This document shows positions 55,560 to 64,000 of a stretch of DNA of 64,000 bases, piece by piece. The stretch covers positions 52,539,664 through 52,603,663 of the forward strand of contig OY294046.1 in the NCBI GenBank assembly GCA_958510825.1, in the 5' to 3' direction. The notes beneath the pieces were generated by a model. The model searched no databases, was not told the DNA's origin, and saw nothing but the letters and a program-made list of their open reading frames with translations. Source of the stretch: Brachypterus glaber (lineage: Eukaryota; Arthropoda; Insecta; Coleoptera; Kateretidae). How positions within the stretch are numbered: the stretch's first letter is position 1; every line of letters begins with the position of its first letter. A program made the position numbers and the translations under genes.

Positions 55560-56150
55560 CCATTTTTCACCTCTGGGCGTGAAATGCATATTTTATTATC
55601 AGATTCACTTTCAGTTACCTTAAAAACTTCAATGTACCAATTTTTACGAAAACTACCCATGGCCCCTCAGGGGCTAAATTTAATAAAAATGTATTTTAAG
55701 ATTCAGTTTTAGCACCCTCAAGAACCTCAATATATAACTTTTCAAGAAAATTATCCCCCTCCTCTCAGGGGGTGGATTTAGAATTTTTTAAATATTAAAT
55801 TTACTTTCAGCAACCTCAAAAACCCCAAAATAACAATTTTCACGAAAACTACCCCCGCCCCTCAGGGGGTGGAGTTAGATTTTTTTTATTGTCGGATTCA
55901 CTTTCAGCAACCTCAAAAACCCCAATATACCAATTTTCACGAAAACAACCCCTCACCCCTCAGGGGGTGAAATTAGAAAAATTTTATTGTCAGATTCAGA
56001 TTCGTCGACCCCAAAAACCCCTTTGACGAAAATATTAAAAGTATTTAAAAATATTTACCCCCTCACAACCTTGGGGGTGGAGTTAGGAACATTTTATTAT
56101 CAGATTCAATTTCAGCAACCTTAAAAACTTCTATATAACAATTTTCAATT
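55560..56150 (-). repeat. ~100-bp tandem array within R copy 3, six units
   Basis: Units carry CAGATTCACTTTCAGCAACC, TCAAAAACCCCAATATACCA, ATTTTCACGAAAACTACCCC and CCCCTCAGGGGGTGGAGTTA. Anchors lie at about 55600, 55700, 55798, 55894, 55992 and 56101. The inner units are closer to each other than to the edge units. Confidence 0.8.
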
Positions 56151-56179
56151 TTTTGTAAAAAAATGTATTTTTCCCCTTG

Positions 56180-56318
56180 GGGAACGTTCAAGTATTACTT
56201 AACGCTCCTAGGGGGGGGGGTCATTTTGGAGTATTACTCCCATGTTAGGAAAATAGCGTTACACGGGGGGATGTCCAAAATGATCAAAATATTCGTTACG
56301 TAATACTTGAACGTTCCC
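56180..56318. mobile_element. ~139-bp MITE (family Z), complete copy
   Basis: GGGAACGTTCAAGTATTACT followed by TAACGCTCC pairs with CGTTACGTAATACTTGAACG followed by TTCCC. A ten-base G run follows the left arm. It sits inside R copy 3 between TTTTTCCCCTTG and TTGCCGCACCCC. Copy 1 of R shows this region without the insertion. TTG on both sides may be a 3-bp duplication. Confidence 0.75.
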
Positions 56319-56650
56319 TTGCCGCACCCCAATGTTCACCAAAACCAATCCCGAGTCATAACTGTTGGTATGGTATGGTAGGGTATGCCAAACTTCAAGT
56401 CTCTAGCCTAAAGCATTCTTAAGTTATCGTGTTGACAAGATTTCCCGGAGAGACGGACCATTGACTAAGTAACCTCTTTAACCAATGGACCGACCGATCG
56501 ACCGACCGACCGACCGACCGAGAATCTTTTTTTTTGCTCGAAATTAATTGATATCGACATAAAACGTCATAAAACGCAAAAATAAGCAAAAAAAATGAAT
56601 ATTTTTGCTTGAATACAAGGCTTTCCCGAAATTTTGAAATTTTTCTAAAA

Positions 56651-57295
56651 GTCCAAAACAAGGAGTTGAATTGGTAATTAAAAAAAAAAAAACATATTTT
56701 TTTTCATATAAAACGCCCAGAAATTTTAAAAATCGATAAAAAAGCAAAGCCAGGTATATTTTATATGAAGAATAAGGCTTGTTCATTGAACAAGGTTCAA
56801 TAAGCTCATTTTTGTTATTTAGTTTGTCATGTGGTGACATATTAACCACTGAAAAGTTCAAACTTAAAATTGTATAAAAGTTTAAAAACTTATGTTCTGA
56901 TATTTGCTACTTGTTGTGGCTGTTTTTCAAAAGTTTCAGACATCAGAACTATCCCGAAAACATTTTACACTTATTTCCTAAACAAATATATAGGGGAGAG
57001 TGGGTTATCCTGACAAACTTTTTATAATAAAAAAAACGTTAGGTTTAACTCTAAACTTGTATTCTAAATGACATTATATAAGTATACTTGTCAAATTCTA
57101 AACTATTATTTCTTCAAAAATAGAGTAAAAAAGAATCTTTAAATTAAAAAACTTCTGGAAGATGGAGGAAGATTAAGGAATTATACGAAAACGAAGCCAA
57201 TTCCGTCTATGTATTTTAACTGAAGATTTTTTGAAAATTTGAAGTATTAGTTGTCAATCTTGTAATTATTTGGACTATTTTTTTCTTAAAATTAG
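56651..57295. other. AT-rich sequence with a solo family-O end
   Basis: TAGGGGAGAGTGGGTTATCC at 56991 matches the left end of 33707-35285. The following ~300 bp are unassigned and may be the body of a truncated copy, into which the LINE tail at 57296 inserted. Confidence 0.4.
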
Positions 57296-57395
57296 TGGAG
57301 TGCCCCTAGCATAAGCCAGAAGCTTATTTGGGGCTCTCCATGATTCTGTATAAAATTCTGAAACAAATAAATAAATAAATAAATAAAATAAATAA
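57296..57395 (+). mobile_element. LINE 3' tail with (AAAT)n
   Basis: AAGCCAGAAGCTTATTTGGG, GCTCTCCATGATTCTGTATA, then (AAAT)n. The same 3' UTR in inverse orientation lies at 61803-61885. Only ~70 bp of element remain, and no RT. Confidence 0.6.
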
Positions 57396-57479
57396 TTAAA
57401 GTTGCTAGGCTTCCAAATATTTATATAAAATAGTTCAGTATTTAATACAGTAATAAACTTTCAGTAATAAACTAAATAT

Positions 57480-57530
57480 CAATGATTATAATAATTATTA
57501 TTATTATAATTATTATTATTATATCTATTT
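57480..57530. repeat. (ATT)n-rich microsatellite
   Basis: ATAATTATTATTATTATAAT followed by TATTATTATTATAT, an imperfect (ATT)n tract. Confidence 0.7.
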
Positions 57531-57536
57531 TAAATC

Positions 57537-58113
57537 GGAAGTTATTATCCTATACAATTGTACTTTAATTTTTGTTTAAAACACGCAACATTTCATGTCC
57601 GTCCTTAAATATTAAAGTACGCGACTTTAGAACTATAATGTTTTTAACAAAAATTTCATATCCATTTATGTTTGTTTATGTTTATTTTTAACCTCGTACT
57701 ATTCTACTTAATTAAGCATCCCCTAAGTCCAGGACTTGTGTTGGCTAGTAGTAGAGGGAACCACCGGCTTTAATTGACTTTCGAACCAACATATCTAGGG
57801 AGTACGCCTTCGCCAAATTTCAATTATTAATTAACTGAAAAAGGCAATCGGCGCCAGTAAGGTTTGAACTCACGATCATTAGCTCAGTGTCAATGCTATA
57901 TCGATGCCTTAGACCGCTGAACTAATCTCCCATTTGTAACTAAATATTCAGTTATAAATGGGCAGGAAGTTATGTACCTATATAAATGTATTTTGATTTT
58001 TGTTAAGAACGATATAGTTCTAAAGTCACGTACTTTAATATTTAAAGACGGACATAAAATATTGCGTGTTTTAAACAAAATTTAAAGTACAATTATATAG
58101 GATAATAACTTCC
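57537..58113. mobile_element. Foldback element enclosing a tRNA-derived SINE
   Basis: The left arm GGAAGTTATTATCCTATACA, TTGTTTAAAACACGCAACAT and CTTAAATATTAAAGTACGCG is inverse to the right arm at 58004-58113 with ~90% visible agreement over ~110 bp. The space between holds a SINE plus a partial repeat of arm text (57955-58005). Confidence 0.7.
57660..57928 (-). mobile_element. tRNA-derived SINE
   Basis: On the minus strand the head begins GGAGATTAGTTCAGCGGTCT. The pol III A box TAGTTCAGCGG (plus 57914-57924) fits TRGYNNANNNG, and the B box GTTCAAACC (within 57861-57871) fits GWTCRANNC. The head is about 83 nt. The 3' end GGCGCC does not pair with the 5' GGAGATT, so it is not a working tRNA. 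A tRNA-unrelated body follows with TTGGCGAAGGCGTACTCCCT and an AT-rich tail TTAAAAATAAACATAAAC. The class II-like arm length hints at a tRNA-Leu/Ser ancestor, which is uncertain. Confidence 0.65.
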
Positions 58114-58559
58114 CATTTCCTAGTCAGTTTACTTTTTATACAATATACAATTTTTGTTTGTTAAAACTTTTAAACAACTTTTTCTAGTGTAAGCATACGC
58201 TGCATTAACATTTTATGTTATTTTGATAAAAAAGTTTAGGTAATTCCTGTTCAGAAAAAAATAGTAGTAGTCACTTAAATTTAGTAGTTATATCCGGAAC
58301 CACTTTCATAATTAGTTTGAAGGGTTGCTTAAAGTCTTCGTTAGTGTAGTTATACGAAGTTAAAAATATGTAAACTTCACTTTTATACTTTTCAAAGACA
58401 GACACTTACATTATGTAAATCTCAAGTTGCTTTTTAACATACCTACTTACAAGGTAATTTTTTAACTTAATTCAAAAGGAATTTTGGTTTACTTTTTATA
58501 GATGAAGTTCTGACTTAATATAGAGGATATATCTTTTTATTGGGAAACTTTTATGGTTC
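58114..58559. other. AT-rich sequence, nothing recognised
   Basis: No frame or repeat is supported. Confidence 0.4.
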
Positions 58560-58749
58560 AAAGTTATCTAAGTTATAAACAGGCCGGCGCGCTGCGGCGC
58601 AAGATAAAATGTTGACTGGGCGAAACCCTGATTTAGCGCCCCCTTACAGTTAGGCGTCCCCCTGACGTTAGTTAAGTGTTAGTGGGTAAACCAGCCGTTT
58701 ACGGAAAATCCCGTAAACAAATATCCAACTGTGGATATTGTGGTATACA
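58560..58749. other. GC-richer patch
   Basis: CAGGCCGGCGCGCTGCGGCG (58581) and TTTAGCGCCCCCTTACAGTT (58632) stand out from AT-rich surroundings. No frame is convincing. It may be a fragment of an element. Confidence 0.3.
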
Positions 58750-59781
58750 CGCCTCTTTGAAAGTGGCTAAAAAAATCGGTTTTTATTTAATAACTCAGGA
58801 ACCCTTTGAGATATATCAACGAGGTTTTGCACGTTAACTAATCCTACCAAGGCCCGTTTTTATGTGTTATTTTCATGTACTTATTTCAACCAGGGGTGTG
58901 CGAAACGGAGGGGCTTATCAGTTTTTTGTCCCAAACTTTTTTCTGTGTAACTTTTTTGCAATTTTATTTTTGAAATATGATTCCTCAGGTCAAAATACAT
59001 AAAAAAGGTACTCTTGTTGTAATACTGTAGGATTAACCGTTTTCGAGAAAAATTCATTTGAAGGTGAAATTCCACGGTTCGAGGACGAAAAATCAAATAC
59101 TAAAATGTTGAAAACCAAAATTTTAATGATCCAGGGCGAATGTACATTAAAAAATAAGAAAAAGACCTCATATACAGGTACTTCCAAAAATCAATCCTAA
59201 TGGAGCTATGGTCTCCTAAATATGCACCATTTTTAAAGGGCTATGGTAGCTTTAAAAGCGTTTTTTCGACCTACATGTATGGAAACTTTTTTTCTTATTT
59301 TTTGATGTAGAATAACATTGCATCATTAAAATTTTGGTTTTCGACATTTTAGTATTTAATTTTTCGTCCTCGAACCGTGAAATTTCACCTTCAAATGAAC
59401 TTTTCTCGAAAACGGTTAATCCTACAGTATTAGCACAAGAGTACCTTTTTTATGTATTTTGACCTGAGGAATCATATTTCAAAAATAAAATTGCAAAAAA
59501 GTTACACAGAAAAAAGTTTGGGACAAAAAACTGATAAGGCCCCCCCGTTTCGCACACCCCTGGTTTAAATAAGTACGTGAAAATAACATACAAAGATGGG
59601 CCTTATTAGGATTAATTCACGTGCAAAACCTCAAAGGGTTCCTGAGTTATTAAATAAAAACCGATTTTTTTAGCTCCCTTATGACGCATTTTTAGACATA
59701 TGTTTATAGGAACTTTATGTCATATTTTATCATGTAGAATCATTTGTTAAAATTTCCTACGCTATTTCAAATACACCCTGT
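58750..59781. mobile_element. ~1.03-kb palindrome (family G2, copy 2)
   Basis: Very similar to 36479-37645: GTGGCTAAAAAAATCGGTTT, ATCAACGAGGTTTTGCACGT, CAGGGGTGTGCGAAACGGAG and CCACGGTTCGAGGACGAAAA on the left. Inverse text follows on the right, ending TTTCAAATACACCCTG. The outer ~120 bp of the left arm are missing. Minus-strand frames at 58881-59187 repeat peptides seen in copy 1 only because the DNA is repeated. Confidence 0.85.
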
Positions 59782-60109
59782 ATTTTGCTATACCTACAAA
59801 TATCTATAAGCGTTTATTTTATTTTATTTATTTTTCCAATTTTTGTGCCCTCTACAAAGGTGTACATTTTGTAACTTTTACGAAAAATGTTAAAAAAAAT
59901 AAAAACAAGAAAACTTAATAAGAAAAATGCAAAAACTGTTTTATTGCAAAAACAAATAAGTTTTACAACCAAAAATAACATTTACAAACATCATAGGCTA
60001 TATTTTAAGCCACTCTATATTCTGATTTGTGGTGGAAGTGAGGCATAATTTCACGTGATTTAAGTCTTACGCGAATAACCCCAAAAATTGTTCCGAAAAA
60101 ATAAAAAAA
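59782..60109. other. AT-rich sequence, nothing recognised
   Basis: Only short A and T runs. Confidence 0.4.
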
Positions 60110-60350
60110 TATATGGTCAAATAGAGAATTTTATAAGCTTTAAAATGATGTATCACACGACCCCCCTTTCTGTTTAAAAAAAATTCCCCCCTTTTTCTCC
60201 TGTCTCCATCGTGCCCCCTAAGCATACCAAATATACACCAAAAAATATATGGGTTATGTTATTGATGTGTTCAAAATTTCAAGTTGATATCTTAAGCCTT
60301 TCAAAAGTTAAAGGGTGGGAGGCGGACTTTTGACACGCTGTAAATGTAAA
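60110..60350 (-). repeat. Family-F half element
   Basis: AGAGAATTTTATAAGCTTTA, AAATGATGTATCACACGACC, CCCCTTTCTG, TTGATATCTTAAGCCTTTCA and AAAGTTAAAGGGTGGGAGGC match the right arm of 31314-32035. The left arm is absent. Confidence 0.6.
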
Positions 60351-61015
60351 GAAATACGATATTTTCATTAATATTAAAGGCTTTGTAGAGGGCTCAAGAT
60401 GACCTTTAATCTGATTCTGCTTTTGCACACACATTAGGCATACAAGAAGGCATATTTTGTCGGGTATTGAGTTTTTAAATTCCAGATATCAATTTTTCGA
60501 CCCACCCTACTAGCCATGGCGAAGTGTGCGAAAAAAAAAATGTTTTTAAAATATTATTTTTTGTATTTTGTATGTTGTCCTAAGTAAAAAAAAACATACT
60601 AAAATTGTGGTTTTATTTTTTATAAGCGAGATCCCGTTTAAGGTTTAATATTGAGCCTATAAAAAGTTTTTAACTGCAAACAAAAAACTTTATACATACA
60701 TGTAAAATTCATCATCTAAAAATGAATAAAATCGTTTTTTCAGTGTATATTACATAAGCTACATCGTGTAATCTTGTCCATCTTATTCGCAGTGACTTGT
60801 AGTGGCTTTGTCACCATAAATAACTTTATAAAGTCACCCTAATTTCAAGATAAATGCATTTCCCGAATGAATTTATACCTACGTATCTAGATCTCTCAGT
60901 GGGGACGAAAAACTGTGTACCCTTCGAAGCACACTTCTAAACTACAGATTCTCTAATTCAGAATAGTTCTAAGTACTTTTATACATTGTGGTATATTCAA
61001 AATAAATAAATCTGA
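60351..61015. other. Nothing recognised
   Basis: No frame, RNA or array is supported. Confidence 0.35.
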
Positions 61016-61505
61016 TTAACGAGAAATTAATATTTTTTCAAAGACTTTCTCCTACAGGTCGATTTTTATTTTCATCCTTATTTTTTGAAAAAAAAAATAT
61101 TTTCCTCTTTCTCAGTTGCCTTAAGGTTATAATCTTTTTTTTAATCACAATGTGCTCTTTTTTAAGACTTTAAATCCAAAAAAAAATTATAAGCATTTTA
61201 ACTGTATCTGTTATTAAAGTTTTGTTTTTATTTTGAAAAAATAAGTTGAGTTGAGGTTTGTTCAATCTGATGAACTAAAAATTAATATTTTTTCAAAGAA
61301 ATCCTCCTACAGGTCGATTTTTACTTTAATCTTTACTTTTTTGAAAAAAAAGAATAATATTTCTCTTTCTCAGTTGCCCTAAGGTTATAACCTGTTTTTA
61401 TACAATATTCCCTTTTTTAAGACTTCAAATGTAACGATTTTGGATAAGCTTTTTAACGGTACCCGTTATTAAAGTTTTTTATTTTGAAAAAATAAGGGTT
61501 GTTAG
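61016..61505 (+). repeat. Two-unit tandem repeat, period ~255 bp
   Basis: AAATTAATATTTTTTCAAAG at 61024 recurs at 61279. CTCCTACAGGTCGATTTTTA, CTTTCTCAGTTGCC.TAAGGT and GTTATTAAAGTTTT follow in both units. Units are ~80% alike by eye. Confidence 0.7.
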
Positions 61506-61677
61506 TTTTAATTTTATTAGTACCATCAAAAATCATGAGTTCCGAGGAATTTTCTTTACAATTTTTATTTTTATTCGATCTAAAAGCGCCACTTTTTGTA
61601 TATTTGAGAAACCTGTAAGAAAAGTTAAAATTTTCGGCCTAGGCCGCAAAAGTAAAATAGTCGACGTTGATTTATAT

Positions 61678-62090
61678 TGGCTGCGTTCAATGGAAACAGC
61701 GAAACTAATCAAAATTCATCAAATGATAAGTTTTGCTAGCAAACTACTGAACGGCTAATATCTGTCACTTGTCACAACCACCATTTAAGGTTATAAATTT
61801 TTTTTTATTCATTTATTTAGGATCATACAGAGTCATGGAGAGACCCAAATAAGCGTCTGGCTTGTGCTAAGGACTCTCCATTAATTTTGCAAAAAAAAAA
61901 TGTCCAACAATACTCACAAAAAGTACATTCCCGCGCTTTTATAAAATCAATCAAAACTGATCATCTCAAAACGTTGATGAGGAATGATTCAGCGACATCT
62001 GTCAATCGAAACTGATCATAGCGTTCAGTAGTGAATTGACAGCTTTCGATGAGTTTCGATTAGTTTTGCTGTTTCCATTAAACGCAGCCA
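61678..62090. mobile_element. ~413-bp TIR element with a nested LINE tail (family X)
   Basis: TGGCTGCGTTCAATGGAAAC and AGCGAAACTAATCAAAATTC pair with the inverse right end TTTCCATTAAACGCAGCCA. CTACTGAACG is also inverse to CGTTCAGTAG. The interior contains a minus-strand LINE 3' tail (61803-61885). Confidence 0.7.
61803..61885 (-). mobile_element. LINE 3' tail, inserted in family X
   Basis: On the minus strand: GGAGAGTCCTTAGCACAAGC, CAGACGCTTATTTGGGTCTC, TCCATGACTCTGTATGATCC, then TAAATAAATGAATAAA. Homologous to 57296-57395. Confidence 0.65.
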
Positions 62091-62923
62091 TTGAATCTGC
62101 TAATATTTGAATTCTAACTTCAAATTTGTTATCAAAAATACAAGTGTATTTATTAATATTTTACAGTCGAATAAAAAAGTGTATGATACACGGACGAAAA
62201 CTGTTTTTAGGACTATTACGGTTGCCAACCTCGCCCTCCGAGCTCGGGTGGCAATCTTCGTAATCGCCTTAAAAACAACATTTTTCGTCCTTGTTTCATA
62301 AATTACTATTTTTGAATGTTTTAATTTACCTATATCAAATATAAATAAATTTTATACTATAGTGAATATTTTCTCCCAAGCAAGTCACGTTACTATCATG
62401 CGCTCTCTCCCACTTTACACTTATGTGTAAAATTCTCTATTTAACTGTTTAAGTATTTATTATTTAATTTTTTTTTTTGAAGATTTTTTTTTCTTCAAAT
62501 TATTCAAATTTTACATCAAAATAATAAATAATTAGTCTTAACATGATAATACACCATGTTTAACAATTTTGACCTTTTTGTGCAAAATTTCCAAAATATT
62601 TTTTTTTTTAAATATTGAAAATTTCAAAAATTTTAAAGAAAACAAAAATTTTCAAAAAAAAATATTTAAAAAACCGATATTTATATGGTTAAATAGAGAA
62701 TTTTAAGCTCTTTACAAATTGCCAAATAAAAAGTTGAAAAATATGACAAATAATAGTTTTTGTTGTGTCAGATATACATATTCCAAATTTAAAGTTTATA
62801 TCTCATACCGATCAAAAGTTACGGGGTGTGTACTATTTAAAAGAATAACCCTGTATAGGTACTTTTTGCAAATTTGGCGAAGGCGAATTTATTGCACTTT
62901 ACACTATCAAAGTAGACAATACA
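62091..62923. other. AT-rich sequence with a family-F trace
   Basis: Around 62685-62705, GGTTAAATAGAGAATTTTAA recalls family F. Frames at 62107-62301 and 62719-62979 show no motif. Confidence 0.35.
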
Positions 62924-63413
62924 TTGAGGCGTCACACACAGGTAAAAAATTCCAAAAAAAAAACGGAAAAATATCATAAAGCGTCGAAAGTTGAATATTT
63001 ATAAACCTTATGTGTCCTCTAAATGATGTATATACGTTTTTTTGAAAATGTTTGCGGTCTTGCTTAAAAAATTAAATTTAAGTGGCACATTGCATATACA
63101 ATATCTTACACTTAATTTTTTTTAGGGCTGTAGTTTTTAAAAAAGTCCAAAATGATTAAAGTTTGCCTTACGTAATACTTGAACGTTCCCTTATACGGTT
63201 TCTGAGATATCGACTTTTAACCGTTTAAATGGCCCACCCGGTATGCAGTGTGCCACTTAAATTTATTTTTTTACAAAAGACCTCAAACATTTTCAAAAAA
63301 ATGTATTCAAATCATTTAGAGGATACTATAAGGTTAATAAATATTCAACATTCGACGCTTCATATTTTTTTTCCGTTTTTTTTTTGATATTTTTTACCTG
63401 GGTGCGTCAACAG
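62924..63413. mobile_element. ~490-bp foldback element (family Y)
   Basis: TGAGGCGTCACACACAGGTA and AAAAAACGGAAAAATAT pair with the inverse right arm ending TTTTTTACCTGGGTGCGTCA. The arms continue through AAAGTTGAATATTTATAAAC, TAAATTTAAGTGGCACATTG. The centre carries a GGGAACG-family terminus (TTACGTAATACTTGAACGTT). Confidence 0.75.
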
Positions 63414-63434
63414 CTAAAAAAAAATCTTTCGAGA

Positions 63435-63512
63435 GATTTCCTCGAGAGACTACCTTTAAGATTTCCTTTAAGTTTTACACCTGAATTCCTCAGCGGTTTA
63501 CTCCTCGTAATA
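63435..63512 (+). repeat. Family-U one-ended fragment
   Basis: TTTTACACCTGAATTCCTCA followed by GCGGTTTACTCCTCG matches the right end of 10594-10820. Confidence 0.45.
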
Positions 63513-63652
63513 ATAAGAAGGCTTATTTAATATAACAGGGCTCTAATGTCTTTGATCCACCTAATCAAAGACATTTGTAAAGTCATTTACCACTATAACT
63601 AATTTTATTCGAATTTATAATGGGATTTTGAGTATTTATAATACTTTTTCAG

Positions 63653-63757
63653 CCACAGCCCTGCGAAGAGTATGCGAAACAGTATTTAGGGGGAACAATA
63701 ACAGTGAAGCAGTTCAAGATGTTCGTTCAGATCAGTGAAGATCACTGGAATGTCTAA
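63653..63757 (+). CDS. Candidate terminal exon of an unrecognised host gene
   Basis: Directly after a good splice acceptor (ATACTTTTTCAG, 63641-63652) the frame reads PQPCEEYAKQYLGGTITVKQ, then FKMFVQISEDHWNV and TAA at 63755-63757. The 34 codons use more G/C in third positions than the background. An acceptor plus in-frame stop would make this a last coding exon whose upstream exons lie elsewhere. I do not recognise a family. It could be coincidental; no AATAAA is close downstream within what I can judge. Confidence 0.35.
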   Translation, partial: PQPCEEYAKQYLGGTITVKQFKMFVQISEDHWNV

Positions 63758-64000
63758 AATCAACCGTTCTAGGTTAAGAAAAGCAGAAAATTGGATATTA
63801 ACCAAATAAGTCGTCTAGTTTCAAATTATATTAAATACGATTTTATGATTTGGAGAGGAGAAAGAAGGGTTCTTGTTATACTGCTCGCAGCTTCACAACA
63901 AAGAAATATTATTATATTTATTTACTTTGGACTCTCCGACAATGTCTTGATGTTAATCAAGACCTAGTGGGAGCTCTTCTTAAAATTGACAGTGTTTTTT
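63758..64000. other. Possible 3' UTR or unassigned sequence to the window end
   Basis: No repeat recognised. If the preceding exon is real, this would be its 3' UTR. The window ends inside it. Confidence 0.3.

Larger units (their letters stand above)
55540..56650 (-). mobile_element. R element, copy 3 (minus orientation), carrying a nested MITE
   Basis: Mirror order of copy 1: CACTGCCCAGTAAAAGAGCT, the tandem array, CCGCACCCCAATGTTCACCA, TTCAAGTCTCTAGCCTAAAG, AGATTTCCCGGAGAGACGG, a (CGAC)n run near 56487-56520, CATAAAACGTCATAAAACGC, ACAAGGCTTTCCCGAAATTT. A MITE interrupts it at 56180-56318. Two minus-strand frames here are shadows. Confidence 0.65.

Noticed and set aside
57846..57928. Functional tRNA gene
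   Set aside because: A and B boxes are present, but the ends cannot form an acceptor stem and the sequence continues into a SINE body.

Overview
The window is very AT-rich eukaryotic DNA made almost entirely of repeats and decayed mobile elements. I find no complete host gene. Three things point to an insect or other arthropod: several 5'-truncated LINEs ending in (ATT)n tails, a Penelope-like fragment, and a pipsqueak-type HTH transposase remnant, all set among many terminal-inverted-repeat (MITE/foldback) elements. Species and chromosome position cannot be read from the sequence. The window is best seen as intergenic or very large intronic DNA.

Layout. 1-9.1 kb: small and large palindromic elements (342-492, 1145-1964, 3996-4232, 4776-5410, 6232-6454, 7276-8044, 8508-9092) plus a broken fragment of a ubiquitin-specific protease (3643-3930). 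9.1-16.7 kb: a 56-bp perfect palindrome, a foldback (11637-12325), a GC-rich candidate exon on the minus strand (13988-14160), and a head-to-head Penelope-like inverted dimer with a 15-bp target-site duplication (14399-15206). 17-24.2 kb: degenerate tandem repeats, foldbacks (18285-18964, 20118-21043), a hAT-like element (21702-22367) and a three-unit satellite with a MITE inserted in its first unit (23136-24170). 25 kb: an internally deleted pogo-like element carrying a transposase HTH (25013-25941). 28.4-35.3 kb: two LINE 3' ends, a nested foldback complex of about 2.9 kb with inverted GCGAAA arrays, and compound palindromes. 36.5-46.3 kb: a 1.2-kb palindrome, further foldbacks, two more LINEs (40051-40585 and 44041-45387, both minus; the second keeps the longest open RT frame in the window) and a long (ATT)n tract. 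46.9-59.8 kb: foldbacks, two more good copies and one diverged copy of the 1-kb palindrome family, and an element family (R) carrying ~95-bp tandem arrays in opposite orientations. 57-63.4 kb: a tRNA-derived SINE inside a foldback, tandem repeats and MITEs. 63.65 kb: a possible terminal exon of a host gene.

The parts do not form a pathway. The main theme is structural: at least twenty long inverted repeats, several nested in one another. Nested copies and internal empty sites give the relative age of some insertions. Transcription through the window would yield long hairpin RNAs, so a small-RNA source is a reasonable but untested idea. All repeat-family groupings rest on visual comparison inside this one window, and boundaries are accurate to a few bases only where stated.
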